Assembly: GCF_016745835.1 (NCBI RefSeq)
Contig: NZ_JAERVL010000012.1
Location: 62,001-126,000, forward strand
Direction of reading: 5' to 3'
DNA length: 64,000 bases
Source of the DNA: Caldalkalibacillus salinus
GTDB lineage: Bacteria; Bacillota; Bacilli; Caldalkalibacillales; JCM-10596
The notes under the pieces are model-generated. The model did not search any database and was not told where the DNA came from. It worked only from the letters and a program-made list of their open reading frames with translations. The position numbers and the translations under genes were made by a program. How positions within the stretch are numbered: the stretch's first letter is position 1; each line of letters opens with the position of its first letter. Shown here piece by piece: positions 9,501 through 19,459 of the stretch.

Positions 9501-10391
9501 TTAAAACCCCCTACGATATTTTTCATCTTGAATCTTTTCTAAAAACTGTATGTAATGCTGATACCGGTGTTGGGCGATATGACCGTCCTCCACTGCCTGC
9601 TTAACCGCACACTTAGGTTCTTTTTGGTGTAGGCATTCTCTAAATTTGCACTGCGGGCGATACGGCTCAAAATCGATAAAATACTCCGTGAGCGTCTCAG
9701 GTTCTATCCCCGTAAAATCTAACTGACTAAAACCCGGGGTATCTGCCACGAATCCACCTTTGGGCAATGGGATTAACTCCACGTGTCGGGTAGTGTGCTT
9801 CCCTCTTCCTAAACGATTCGATATTTCCCTCGTTTCTAGTTCTAATTGAGGATCAATCGCGTTTAACAGGGAAGATTTCCCCACACCGGATTGTCCAGCA
9901 AAAACGGTCGTTTTTCCAGATAGATATTCAGTCAGGTGCTCTATGCCGTTCTGTGTTGTCGCACTGGTCATGAAAAAGGGATAGCCCAGATCTTGATATG
10001 CTTTTATCTCTGGATATTGATGCTCAGGATGGTCTGCCAAATCCACTTTAGTTAAACAGATGACGGGCGTGATTCGGGCCTGCTCAATATGTACAAGAAA
10101 CTTGTCTAGTAGTATGGCGCTGAAGGCTGGTTCGTTGACAGAGAAGACGAGTAACGCTTGATCCACATTAGCCACAGGCGGACGGTTGAGTTCATTTTTA
10201 CGCGCATGAACCTCCGTTACAGTGCCTTCCTCATTTTGCCCGGGATCAAATTGGACATAATCCCCTACTAAAGGCGATATTTTTCTCTTCTTGAATACAC
10301 CTCTGGCTCGGCACTGCCAAACACGCTTCGTTTCATCTTCTTGTACATAGTAGTATCCACTTAATGCTTTAATAATTTGGCCCTTTGGCAT
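9501..10391 (-). CDS. rsgA: Small ribosomal subunit biogenesis GTPase RsgA
   Basis: RsgA is a circularly permuted GTPase that checks 30S subunit maturation. The 296-residue protein has an N-terminal OB fold (about 1-70), the permuted G motifs with TKVDLAD (G4) before [12 protein letters not shown] (G1) and DTPGFSQ (G3), and a C-terminal zinc knuckle ([17 protein letters not shown]). The ATG has AGGAGGAG upstream and starts 4 bases after the prkC stop, so it is cotranscribed with prpC-prkC. Confidence 0.96.
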   Translation of the reverse strand: MPKGQIIKALSGYYYVQEDETKRVWQCRARGVFKKRKISPLVGDYVQFDPGQNEEGTVTEVHARKNELNRPPVANVDQALLVFSVNEPAFSAILLDKFLVHIEQARITPVICLTKVDLADHPEHQYPEIKAYQDLGYPFFMTSATTQNGIEHLTEYLSGKTTVFAGQSGVGKSSLLNAIDPQLELETREISNRLGRGKHTTRHVELIPLPKGGFVADTPGFSQLDFTGIEPETLTEYFIDFEPYRPQCKFRECLHQKEPKCAVKQAVEDGHIAQHRYQHYIQFLEKIQDEKYRRGF

Positions 10392-10394
10392 GGC

Positions 10395-12416
10395 TTACTC
10401 CTCCTGCTCGTACGTCACAGTCTTGGGTCCCTCGTGAATTTGACCATTTTTATATACGGTGATGGTCCCGTCCTGCATAGGTGAGACTTTTAAGTTCAGT
10501 GAGTATCTCTGACTTTCTTCGATTTGCTCATCGATCACTTTCTCTTCTTCTCTATTGGCATCTGAGACGTAAATTTCGATATTTGCCACTTCGTTCTCTT
10601 CCAACGTGATCTCAATGTCTTCCGTCACATTTCGCTGGGCATCCTTCTTCCCCTTACTAACCCAAATGGTAATAGGGGTACCCGGCTCAACCTCTTGTTG
10701 CGGATCAATAGGATGCTGACGGTAAACGACGCCTTTATTGTAATCCGAATAGTCTCTCTCTATAGCATCAAGTTCTAAATTATATCTTAAGAGTGTCGCT
10801 TCAGCCGCTTGCTCCGATAAGCCCACAAGGTTAGGCATATTCACAACGGATTTACCAGAACTGACAACTAACCTTACCGTGGTTTCTTCGGGGACGACCC
10901 ACTCGTTTGCTTCTGGTTGTTGACTGATCACCATTCCTTCAGACAGTTCGGGATGTTTCTCATACTCAACTTCAATGGCTTTAAAATCTCTCAATAACCC
11001 TCTCACTGTTTGTTCGTGCATATATTGAAAGCTACCCATACGTTCCTTTTGCTGGCCTAAACTGATGGTTAGCCGTATATGACTGTTTTCCTTAGCAGTT
11101 CCTCCACCTACAGGGGACTGTGTAATCACGTGTCCTTCTTCAACCTCATCATGAAAGACCGTTCTTTTATCGATTTGAAATCCTTGTTTTTCTAATATTT
11201 CACGTGCTTCTTCCTCTGAAAGATGTGTGACATCCTCCACTTCTATCTCTTTGACATACAGTAACTCTAAAACATAGCCGGTGCCTTTTACCACTCCGAA
11301 ACCTAGTAAGCTCACAACGACAAACGATATGAGCAGCTTAACCCATAGTGGGCGCTTTGTGTCTGACTCATCCTCTTCATCGTCCTCATGAAGGGACTCA
11401 TGGTCATCATTTGATTGAAGAACATCTTGGTTTTCAGAGTCGTTCGAGCTTTTCCATCCATCTTCTTGTTGAACTGATGATGCATCGTCATGGCCCTGTT
11501 GGCCTTCGAGCATGTCTTCATGAATAACTGGCATCACTTTAGTGGCTTCCTCATCATCAGCATCATCCGTTAAGTCGATCTTCTGTTCATTTAGTCTCTC
11601 AGGGCTCAAAGCTGTCTCTAGCGTTTCAATCAATTCCCGAGCAGAGGCGTATCGTTTCAAGGGATCTCTAGCTAATGCACGTAAAATGATATTTTCTACA
11701 CTTTGAGGGATACTAGGGTTAAGATGACGTGGATCCTGAAATTTATCCTGTAAATGCTTCAAAGCGACAGTTATTGGAGAATCACCGGAGAAAGGGAGCT
11801 CTCCTGTTACCATTTCGTATAACACAACACCTAGAGAGTAGATGTCTGATTTTTCCCCTGTAATGCCACCCTTGGCTTGTTCGGGTGAGAAATAATGAAC
11901 GGACCCAACGACTGAACCTGTATGTGTAATCGTAGACGACGACACGGCTCTGGCAATCCCAAAATCTGTGACTTTAATTTTTTTATCTCTGTTAATCAAA
12001 ATATTGTGAGGTTTAATATCACGGTGGATAATTTGATTGTGATGCGCATGCTCCAACGCTTCAGCAATCTGTTTTGTAATTGAAACAGCGTCTTCACTAG
12101 GCAAGGGGCCATGTTCTTTTATATACTCTTTTAATGTCCACCCTTCAACTAATTCCATGACAATGTAATGGACGTCCTCCTCCACCCCTACGTCATAGAT
12201 ACTCACGATGTTAGGATGAGAGAGACTAGCAGCTGCTTGAGCTTCTCGACGAAAGCGGTTCACAAAGTCATCATCAATGGCGTACTGTGGTCGTAATATT
12301 TTCAGAGCAACGATTCGATTGAGCAGTTCATCTTTCGCTTTGTAAACGATGGCCATCCCTCCACCACCGACGCGATCTAAAACTTCATAACGACCTACAA
12401 TCTTTTTCCCTATCAA
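10395..12416 (-). CDS. prkC: Ser/Thr protein kinase with PASTA repeats, PrkC
   Basis: PrkC is a membrane kinase that senses muropeptides and signals growth state and spore germination. The 673-residue protein has a kinase domain (about 1-270), with GGGGMAIVYKAKD, the VALKIL lysine, HRDIKPHNIL and DFGIA. An acidic linker follows, then one membrane helix (about 358-380, LWVKLLISFVVVSLLGFGVV). Three PASTA repeats span about residues 385-590, and a C-terminal beta-rich segment ends the protein. The start is a TTG with GAGGTG upstream. It pairs with the phosphatase prpC 12 bases upstream. Confidence 0.96.
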   Translation of the reverse strand: MIGKKIVGRYEVLDRVGGGGMAIVYKAKDELLNRIVALKILRPQYAIDDDFVNRFRREAQAAASLSHPNIVSIYDVGVEEDVHYIVMELVEGWTLKEYIKEHGPLPSEDAVSITKQIAEALEHAHHNQIIHRDIKPHNILINRDKKIKVTDFGIARAVSSSTITHTGSVVGSVHYFSPEQAKGGITGEKSDIYSLGVVLYEMVTGELPFSGDSPITVALKHLQDKFQDPRHLNPSIPQSVENIILRALARDPLKRYASARELIETLETALSPERLNEQKIDLTDDADDEEATKVMPVIHEDMLEGQQGHDDASSVQQEDGWKSSNDSENQDVLQSNDDHESLHEDDEEDESDTKRPLWVKLLISFVVVSLLGFGVVKGTGYVLELLYVKEIEVEDVTHLSEEEAREILEKQGFQIDKRTVFHDEVEEGHVITQSPVGGGTAKENSHIRLTISLGQQKERMGSFQYMHEQTVRGLLRDFKAIEVEYEKHPELSEGMVISQQPEANEWVVPEETTVRLVVSSGKSVVNMPNLVGLSEQAAEATLLRYNLELDAIERDYSDYNKGVVYRQHPIDPQQEVEPGTPITIWVSKGKKDAQRNVTEDIEITLEENEVANIEIYVSDANREEEKVIDEQIEESQRYSLNLKVSPMQDGTITVYKNGQIHEGPKTVTYEQEE

Positions 12417-12427
12417 CGAGATTCACC

Positions 12428-13177
12428 TCACTTTCGTCCGTCTTCATCAATCTTATGTAGCAAGATCAGCGTGATGTTATCATCGCCTCCAGCGTCTAGG
12501 GCATACTGAAGGAGTACAGCTGCCTTCTCATCTGCTGTAGGGTACTGATCTAGGATGTCTTTCATTTGTTCTTCTTCTATCATATTCGTGAGGCCATCGG
12601 AGCAAAGCAGGATATGTTCGTGATCGAGATAAAAAAGGGTGCGAATATCTGCTTTGACATCTTCATCCGTCCCTAACGCCCTTGTGATCACGTTACGTTG
12701 AGGATGAATTTCTGCTTGTTCTTCTGAAATCTGGCCTGTACGGACTAACTCATTGACGAGTGAATGATCCTCGGTTACTTTTTCTAATTGTTGATCATGA
12801 TAGCGATAGACACGGCTATCCCCTACATGGGCCACGATGTAATACTCTTTAAAGCAAAGTGTGACAGCTAATGTTGTTCCCATACCGTAATGAGACTCAT
12901 GTTGTTGGGCATAATCAAAGATGGATTGATTGGCCCCCCTTATTTGATGGAGGAGCCAATCCTCCCAATCTTGATTACTTTTGTCGAGATCGACTTCATC
13001 AAATGCTTTCCTCAGATGATCGACGGCCATTTGGCTGGCAACATCCCCCGCTTGATGACCTCCCATGCCATCTGCGACGATGGCCATTAAAGCGTCATCT
13101 CCACGCTTGATCACTTCTCCACTGTCTTCGTTCACTTGTCGATAGTGACCAACATGCGTCAAAACCGCTACTTCCAC
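12428..13177 (-). CDS. prpC: PP2C-type Ser/Thr protein phosphatase PrpC
   Basis: PrpC removes phosphates placed by PrkC. The 249-residue PPM-family protein has the metal-binding residues in NEDSG, DGMGGHQAGD, GDSRVYRY, LCSDGLTNMI and GGDDNITLIL, in family order. The start is a GTG preceded by GAGGTGACC. It lies 5 bases after rlmN and 11 bases before prkC in one transcription unit. Confidence 0.96.
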   Translation of the reverse strand: MEVAVLTHVGHYRQVNEDSGEVIKRGDDALMAIVADGMGGHQAGDVASQMAVDHLRKAFDEVDLDKSNQDWEDWLLHQIRGANQSIFDYAQQHESHYGMGTTLAVTLCFKEYYIVAHVGDSRVYRYHDQQLEKVTEDHSLVNELVRTGQISEEQAEIHPQRNVITRALGTDEDVKADIRTLFYLDHEHILLCSDGLTNMIEEEQMKDILDQYPTADEKAAVLLQYALDAGGDDNITLILLHKIDEDGRK

Positions 13178-13182
13178 TCAGG

Positions 13183-14304
13183 TCACCTCGTCTCCTCTTT
13201 TCGTTCTTGTGCCCGTAGCTGTCCACATGCGGCTGCAATATCACTACCATGCTCACGTCTGATCGTACATGTCACGCCGCGCTTTTCTAAAGTGTCTCTA
13301 AACCTGAAGATATCGTCTTTCGGTGTGCGGACATAATCCCTTTCAGGCACGTAGTTCACCGGTATTAAGTTGACATAACAGTTAATATCTTTGATTAGTC
13401 GGGCCAACTCTTCGGCATGTTCGACTTGGTCATTCACGCCGCCAAACAGTCCGTATTCAAACGTAATACGTCTGCCTGTTTTATCAATATAATACTTCAC
13501 AGCCTCCATTAATTCATCTAACGGGTAAGCACGATTAATCGGCATTAATCTCGAACGTATATCTGTATTTGGCGCATGTAAGGAAATGGCCAAGTTGATC
13601 TGTAAATTTTCATTGGCAAAGTCGTATATTTTTGGTATGATCCCGCTTGTCGATACGGTAATATGACGGGCACCAATATTAAGTCCTTTATCATGGTTAA
13701 TGGTTTTGAGGAACCCTAACATAGGATCAAAGTTCTCAAACGGCTCCCCTATGCCCATGATGACCACGTGGGAAGCTCTTTCTCCTGTAGGGTCTAATGC
13801 TTTTTGTGCTTCTAACACTTGGGCGACAATCTCACCTGCTGTAAGGTTTCGTTTCAACCCCCCTAATGTAGACGCACAAAACGTACACCCGATGCGACAT
13901 CCCACTTGGGTCGTCACACATACACTGTTGCCATACTGATGTCTCATAATGACAGTTTCGATGGAGTAACCATCACGTAAACCAAAGAGAAACTTGATGG
14001 TCCCGTCTTCTGATTCTTGCTTTAACGCTTCATCTAACGCGTGCATCGTAAAGGAACGCTCTAATTTCTCTCGTAACCCTTTGGATAAGTTGGACATGTC
14101 TTCAAAACGACTGACGCGCTTGACGTACAGCCAATCAAAGATTTGCGATGCTCTAAACTTAGGTTCGCCAACTGAGACCACCCAGTTTTGTAGCTCTTCA
14201 AATGTGAGATCGTAAATTAGGGGTGGGTCAAACTCGGGCTTTAAAGGATTTATTTTTTTCTGCTGTGTTTGATTTTCATGTGTCACTGTCTGTACTGTAC
14301 TCAT
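13183..14304 (-). CDS. rlmN: Dual-specificity rRNA/tRNA m2A methyltransferase RlmN
   Basis: RlmN is a radical SAM enzyme that methylates C2 of adenine 2503 in 23S rRNA and adenine 37 in some tRNAs. The radical SAM cysteines are in [20 protein letters not shown] and the C-terminal segment [19 protein letters not shown], with the second conserved cysteine, are present. I take the ATG at 14304 (373 aa), with GGTGAT just upstream. The start at 14316 lies inside rsmB. It directly follows rsmB. Confidence 0.95.
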   Translation of the reverse strand: MSTVQTVTHENQTQQKKINPLKPEFDPPLIYDLTFEELQNWVVSVGEPKFRASQIFDWLYVKRVSRFEDMSNLSKGLREKLERSFTMHALDEALKQESEDGTIKFLFGLRDGYSIETVIMRHQYGNSVCVTTQVGCRIGCTFCASTLGGLKRNLTAGEIVAQVLEAQKALDPTGERASHVVIMGIGEPFENFDPMLGFLKTINHDKGLNIGARHITVSTSGIIPKIYDFANENLQINLAISLHAPNTDIRSRLMPINRAYPLDELMEAVKYYIDKTGRRITFEYGLFGGVNDQVEHAEELARLIKDINCYVNLIPVNYVPERDYVRTPKDDIFRFRDTLEKRGVTCTIRREHGSDIAAACGQLRAQERKEETR

Positions 14305-14305
14305 A

Positions 14306-15622
14306 TTAATCACCAAAATTTCTTTGTAGTTTAATCATATAGAATCCGTCCGAACCAAAATGTTGCGGTAAAATTTGTCTCTCACTATCAGGCACGATAT
14401 GAAAATCTGTATGATCCGCTAGAAAGTGACCAATCACAGACTGATTCTCTTCCTTCTCAATCGTACAAGTACTGTAAACAAGATGGCCCCCGGGCTTGAG
14501 TAATGGAGATACTTTTTTCAGCAGCTCGAGCTGCACCTTAGAAATCTGAGCAATATCCGATTCGGTTTTGCTCCACTTTAAGTCTGGCTTGCGACGTATC
14601 ACACCAAAACCGGAGCAAGGTGCATCGAGAAGGATACGGTCAAACGATTCCTGAGTTTGGTCTTGAAGCAAACGTGCGTCTGCAGTCAGCGTGTCAACGA
14701 TAGAGGTGCCCAAACGTTGGGCGTTCTCACGGACAAGCTTTTCCTTATGTGGATGAAGATCTACGGCTAAAATTTGGCCTTCATCCCTCATATACTCAGC
14801 CAGATGTGTCGTCTTCCCGCCTGGGGCGGCACAGGCGTCCAATACCCTCATGCCTGGTTGCGGATCCAGCAAATGAGGGATCAGCATCGAGCTTTCATCT
14901 TGGATCGTGAAATATCCTTCAGAGAATAAGGAAGACTGCGTCACATTCCCACCTTCTAACACAATGACACCCTCATCGACTATGGTGGATGGCTGTACTT
15001 TATACCCTTCTGTTTCTAGCTTGGTCATCACGTCTTCCCGCGTCGCTTTGAGTTGATTCACGCGCAGCGTCATGCGTGGGGGTCTATTGTTTGCCTCACA
15101 TATGAGACGGGTATCCTCGTATCCATACTGTTCATCCCAGCGATCAACGAGCCAAGTAGGGTGTGAGGTCTGTATCGCTAAACGTTCCACCTTATTCGTC
15201 AGTGTATCTAATGAAGGGCGTTCAGATCGTAAATAAGCACGCAGAACCCCATTGACCATACCAGAAATCCCTCTATGTCCTTTTATTTTGGCAATCTCAA
15301 CCGCTTCATGCACAATGGCACGATCCGGAACTCGATCGAGGAAGTGAATCTGATATACACTAAGTCGTAGTAATTGCTTAACCCAGGGGTCTAATTTATT
15401 TAATGGTTTTTTCAACAATGGCTGTAAATAAAAATCAATGATGCGTAGATGTTGTAATGTGCCATATACAATTTCAGTCATCAGATGCTTGTCACGCTTA
15501 TCCATATCAGGCTGTCCCTGTAATAAGCGATTAAGCATTAAGTTGCTGTAAGCGCCGCCCTGTTCAATTTGCTCCAATGCTTTCAGCGCTAAGGTGCGCG
15601 TTAAGTGCTTTTTAGAAACCAT
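14306..15622 (-). CDS. rsmB: 16S rRNA (cytosine-967-C5)-methyltransferase RsmB
   Basis: This enzyme methylates C967 of 16S rRNA. The 438-residue protein has an N-terminal NusB-like domain (about 1-140) and a Rossmann methyltransferase domain, with the SAM motif [15 protein letters not shown], the [10 protein letters not shown] motif IV and the catalytic YSTCTI motif VI. GTAAGGAG precedes the ATG. It lies between fmt and rlmN, as in B. subtilis. Confidence 0.95.
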   Translation of the reverse strand: MVSKKHLTRTLALKALEQIEQGGAYSNLMLNRLLQGQPDMDKRDKHLMTEIVYGTLQHLRIIDFYLQPLLKKPLNKLDPWVKQLLRLSVYQIHFLDRVPDRAIVHEAVEIAKIKGHRGISGMVNGVLRAYLRSERPSLDTLTNKVERLAIQTSHPTWLVDRWDEQYGYEDTRLICEANNRPPRMTLRVNQLKATREDVMTKLETEGYKVQPSTIVDEGVIVLEGGNVTQSSLFSEGYFTIQDESSMLIPHLLDPQPGMRVLDACAAPGGKTTHLAEYMRDEGQILAVDLHPHKEKLVRENAQRLGTSIVDTLTADARLLQDQTQESFDRILLDAPCSGFGVIRRKPDLKWSKTESDIAQISKVQLELLKKVSPLLKPGGHLVYSTCTIEKEENQSVIGHFLADHTDFHIVPDSERQILPQHFGSDGFYMIKLQRNFGD

Positions 15623-15631
15623 AATTTCTCC

Positions 15632-16576
15632 TTACCCGCCAAAGGTCATGCCGACTCTCCAATGGTTACCCGAACCGTGTAGAAAGTCTGATACTGACAT
15701 ACGTTTTTTACCTGCTGGCTGAATCTCTTTTAATGTTAATCCTGTGCCATCACCACATACCACTTTAAGACTGTCAGCGTCTAGCTGATAAATGGTCCCC
15801 GGTGATGGGTCTAGGTGTTTGTCATTCGTTATCTCTGCCACCCATACCTTCACGACGTCGCCTTCCATTGTTGTGAAGGACCCTGGAAAGGGCCGCATCC
15901 CACGAATGTGGTTATAAATATCTTTCCCGCTTTTGGTCCAATCTATCTGTTCATCTTCCCGTTGGATATTAGGGGCATAGCTGACAAGATCAGGTTCTTG
16001 TGGGGTTGGTTGTATACGTCCTTCAATCAATGCTGGCAATGTGTCCACTAAAAGCTCGGCGCCCAAATGACTGAGCTTATTAAACATGGAAGCCACATCA
16101 TCTTCATCTTCAATCGGGATTGATTTTTGACTGATGATATCCCCTGCGTCTAGTGCTTTGACCATATACATGATCGTTACACCTGTCTCGCGCTCACCAT
16201 TAATAATGGCATGATGAATGGGCGCACCACCACGATATTTGGGTAATAACGAGGCATGTACATTCATACATCCAAGATGAGGTAAGCTCAATACCTCTTC
16301 AGGAAGTAATTGACCAAACGCCGCCGTGACAATAAGGTCAGGAGCCCATGACTGAAGCTTCTTTAATTCATCTGAACCCTTTAGCTTCTGGGGTTGGAGA
16401 ACAGGGAGACCGTGCGCTAAGGCTGTTTCTTTGACTGGCGGAGGGGTTAAAACCTTTTTTCTCCCCTTCGGCCTGTCCGGCTGAGTAACGACACCGACAA
16501 TGTCATATTCACTGTCTATCAACGCTTCTAATGATGGTACGGCAAAATCAGGTGTTCCCATAAACACTATTTTCAT
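15632..16576 (-). CDS. fmt: Methionyl-tRNA formyltransferase
   Basis: Fmt formylates initiator Met-tRNA using 10-formyltetrahydrofolate. The 314-residue protein has MKIVFMGTPDFAVPSLEAL at the N-terminus, the catalytic NVHASLLPKYRGGAPI segment near residue 107 and the C-terminal OB-like domain. It sits between def and rsmB with gaps of 18 and 9 bases. The pairing with def reflects the formylation and deformylation cycle. Confidence 0.97.
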   Translation of the reverse strand: MKIVFMGTPDFAVPSLEALIDSEYDIVGVVTQPDRPKGRKKVLTPPPVKETALAHGLPVLQPQKLKGSDELKKLQSWAPDLIVTAAFGQLLPEEVLSLPHLGCMNVHASLLPKYRGGAPIHHAIINGERETGVTIMYMVKALDAGDIISQKSIPIEDEDDVASMFNKLSHLGAELLVDTLPALIEGRIQPTPQEPDLVSYAPNIQREDEQIDWTKSGKDIYNHIRGMRPFPGSFTTMEGDVVKVWVAEITNDKHLDPSPGTIYQLDADSLKVVCGDGTGLTLKEIQPAGKKRMSVSDFLHGSGNHWRVGMTFGG

Positions 16577-16594
16577 TCTAGAGCCCTCCTACCT

Positions 16595-17059
16595 TTACTC
16601 TTCCTTCTCGTAGTACTGCTCCACATGGTCTGTGAAAAGCACGCCGTTTAAATGATCAATTTCGTGCTGTAAGGCTCGCGCAAGGAGGTCTTCACCTTCA
16701 ATCTCAAACGTTTCACCGTGACGGTTCAGTGCTCGTACTTTACATTTTTGCGCTCGGCGAACATCACCTAATAAGCCTGGAAAACTCAAACATCCCTCTG
16801 GACCTAACTGTTCACCTGACTTGGAGACGATGACAGGGTTAATCAGTTCAATCAGTCCGTTGTCATCTCCAACATCAATGACAGTCACTCTTTTGGGAAT
16901 CCCCACTTGAGGTGCAGCTAATCCTACACCATCCGCGTCATACATCGTTTCAGCCATGTCATCTAACAGTTTAATGATGTTTTTATTAATGTTCTTGACT
17001 TCTATCGTTTTTTCACGAAGGATAGGGTCTGGGTGTTTAACAATCATACGAATACCCAC
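16595..17059 (-). CDS. def: Peptide deformylase
   Basis: Def removes the N-formyl group from nascent proteins using a bound metal ion. All three motifs are visible: GVGLAAPQVG, EGCLSFPG and QHEIDHLNG, with Cys and two His as metal ligands. I take the GTG at 17059 (154 aa, beginning MGIRMIVKHPDP) because AGGAG lies 8 bases upstream. The earlier GTG at 17068 overlaps that site. It is tightly linked to priA and fmt. Confidence 0.95.
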   Translation of the reverse strand: MGIRMIVKHPDPILREKTIEVKNINKNIIKLLDDMAETMYDADGVGLAAPQVGIPKRVTVIDVGDDNGLIELINPVIVSKSGEQLGPEGCLSFPGLLGDVRRAQKCKVRALNRHGETFEIEGEDLLARALQHEIDHLNGVLFTDHVEQYYEKEE

Positions 17060-17070
17060 TGTTATCACTC

Positions 17071-19401
17071 CTACATTAGAATTTGTGGATTACGATCCAC
17101 TTGAAGTATGAGGTCATTTTTATTTATATGTATGTCATTACGTTCAATCAGTTGTGTTAACAAACCTCCCAATTGAGGTTCATCCCTATATTTTATCATG
17201 CATTGGTATCGATATCTATCTTTGATCCTTGGAATCGGCGAGGCTACAGGTCCCAAAACGATTGTATTTGGTGATACCTGCTGTTTCACCCATTGTACCG
17301 ATTGTTCACACACTTTCACAAGGTATGGTAAGTCGGGATGTGAAAAGGTGATTAATGTGAGGAAGTAATAGGGTGGATAGCCCCTCTGTCTTCTGTTTTT
17401 CATTTCTAATTGGTAAAATGTGTTGTAATCATGCTTTGACGCTGTTTCGATACTGTAGTGATCAGGTGTATAAGATTGGACGACTACTTTTCCCGGAAGC
17501 TCATGGCGGCCCGCACGTCCACTCACTTGGGTTAAAAGTTGAAAGGTTTTCTCTGCGGCACGAAAATCGGGCAAATGCAGAAGAGCATCAGCTGCGATGA
17601 CACCCACAAGCGTCACACGCTCAAAATCTAGGCCCTTGGCAATCATTTGCGTGCCCAGAAGACAATCCGCTTTCTGCTCTCTAAAAGCTTGAAGGTGTTG
17701 TTCATGGGCCCCTTTTTTCTGAGTTGTATCCACATCCATACGAATCACACGTATCCCCGGAAAATGCTTGTATAGTTCCTCCTCCACTTTTTGAGTACCC
17801 GTACCGAAGAAGCGAATATGCTCACTCTCACATTGTGGACAGACGCTCAATTGACGCTCTTCATAGCCGCAATAATGACAGCGGTGTGCCCCATCTCTTT
17901 TATGGAACGTCAAAGAAATATCACAATGGGGACATTCTGCTACATACCCACAGTCTCGACACATGACAAACGTGTTATAGCCTCTCCGATTGAGGAACAG
18001 CACCATCTGTTCCCTCCGCTCAAGGCACGCGTTAATTTTCTCATATAACGGACGGCTGAACATGGTACGATTGCCTGCTTTTAATTCTTGCCGCATGTCC
18101 ACCACTTCAACTTCGGGCAGTTGACTGCCTTGAATTCTCTGGTGTAAGGAAATAAGTTGATAGACCCCTTTTTGAGCCCGGGCAAAGCTTTCCAAGGTTG
18201 GCGTCGCACTCCCTAAAACAACAGGGACTTGGTGATACTGTGCACGAAAGATCGCCACGTCCCTAGCATGGTACTTCGGTGATTCTTCCTGCTTGTAAGA
18301 ACTTTCATGCTCTTCGTCGATAATGATGAGACCCAGGTTTTGAAAAGGGGCAAAGAGAGCAGACCTTGCTCCGATGGCCACCTTCACTTGCCCGTCTCTG
18401 ATTCTTCTCCATTCATCGTAACGTTCACCTGAGGACAAGCGGCTATGCAAGACCGCGACTTGTTCGCCAAAACGCCCCTTAAAGCGCTCAACCATTTGCG
18501 GTGTTAAAGATATTTCGGGTACGAGCACGATGGCCTCTTTTCCCTGTTCTAAGATATAAGCTATAGATTGTAAATATAATTCCGTCTTACCACTCCCGGT
18601 TACCCCGTGAACCAAGAACGTTCGGGACTCCTGGCGATCGACCTGCGCTGTGATTTGTTGTAACGCTTGTTGCTGTTCTTCCGTTAGGGGTAAAGGGGAT
18701 GAACGTTCAAAGTGATGGGCCGCATAAGGATCTCTCCGTTTCTCTTTTTTCACCCGTTGGACGAGCCCCTTCTCTTCTAAAGCCTTCACGGTGGAGAGTG
18801 TCGTATCACAAGCAGCAAGGAGGTCAGATAGTAACCATGCCTGTTGCCTTTCAGCCAAGGTTGTTAAGACTTTTCTTTGTTTAACCGCTTTAGCATGCAG
18901 CTTCTCAAGATGATGCCCGACTTCCTGTTCAGGGACACATAACTTAACAAACGTTTGAACACGTTGGGTGACCTTATCAGCCACTTCATATGTGGTTTGC
19001 CGCTTCCCGTTCTGATACGTCACTTTTCGTTTTGTTTTCGCTTTGAGGACAGCGGGAATCATGGCTTCCATAGCAGAAACGAGTAAACAAGTGTACTCCC
19101 TTTTCATCCAATGTCCTAGCTCAATCAATTCTTCTGTCAAAGGAGGTTTTTCGTCGAGAACTTGTTCAACGGATTTAAGACGGTGCTGAGGTTCCTCATG
19201 CACGTCCTTTATATTAAGCACATAGCCTTGGACTTTCCTCGGACCGAAGGGGACCACCACTCTGGCCCCTTTTTGAAGTTGGTCGCTAAGCGCAGGGGGA
19301 ATCAAGTAATCGAAAGTGCGGTCAACGTCTTGTGCAGCCACATTGACTAGCACTTCCGCCATTGGGTAACGGCTATGATCTTCTGTTTTAATTGCACACA
19401 T
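17071..19401 (-). CDS. priA: Primosomal replication restart helicase PriA
   Basis: PriA reloads the replisome at collapsed forks. The protein has the N-terminal 3'-DNA-binding region (VDRTFDYLIPP, VVPFGPRKVQGYV), Walker A GVTGSGKTE, a DEEH box and GSATPTLES. Two zinc-binding knuckles follow (CRDCGYVAECPHC and CHYCGYEERQLSVCPQC), then the C-terminal helicase motifs with QVSGRAGR. The ATG at 19401 is chosen because GGGAGG lies 9 bases before it (776 aa). The family-typical start MAEVLVNVAAQ is 13 residues further in, so a short N-terminal extension is present. Confidence 0.95.
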   Translation of the reverse strand: MCAIKTEDHSRYPMAEVLVNVAAQDVDRTFDYLIPPALSDQLQKGARVVVPFGPRKVQGYVLNIKDVHEEPQHRLKSVEQVLDEKPPLTEELIELGHWMKREYTCLLVSAMEAMIPAVLKAKTKRKVTYQNGKRQTTYEVADKVTQRVQTFVKLCVPEQEVGHHLEKLHAKAVKQRKVLTTLAERQQAWLLSDLLAACDTTLSTVKALEEKGLVQRVKKEKRRDPYAAHHFERSSPLPLTEEQQQALQQITAQVDRQESRTFLVHGVTGSGKTELYLQSIAYILEQGKEAIVLVPEISLTPQMVERFKGRFGEQVAVLHSRLSSGERYDEWRRIRDGQVKVAIGARSALFAPFQNLGLIIIDEEHESSYKQEESPKYHARDVAIFRAQYHQVPVVLGSATPTLESFARAQKGVYQLISLHQRIQGSQLPEVEVVDMRQELKAGNRTMFSRPLYEKINACLERREQMVLFLNRRGYNTFVMCRDCGYVAECPHCDISLTFHKRDGAHRCHYCGYEERQLSVCPQCESEHIRFFGTGTQKVEEELYKHFPGIRVIRMDVDTTQKKGAHEQHLQAFREQKADCLLGTQMIAKGLDFERVTLVGVIAADALLHLPDFRAAEKTFQLLTQVSGRAGRHELPGKVVVQSYTPDHYSIETASKHDYNTFYQLEMKNRRQRGYPPYYFLTLITFSHPDLPYLVKVCEQSVQWVKQQVSPNTIVLGPVASPIPRIKDRYRYQCMIKYRDEPQLGGLLTQLIERNDIHINKNDLILQVDRNPQILM

Positions 19402-19459
19402 GTCTTTCAACCTCCCTTAGCGCCGAATGAAATCGAGCGCATCACAAATAAGCATACAT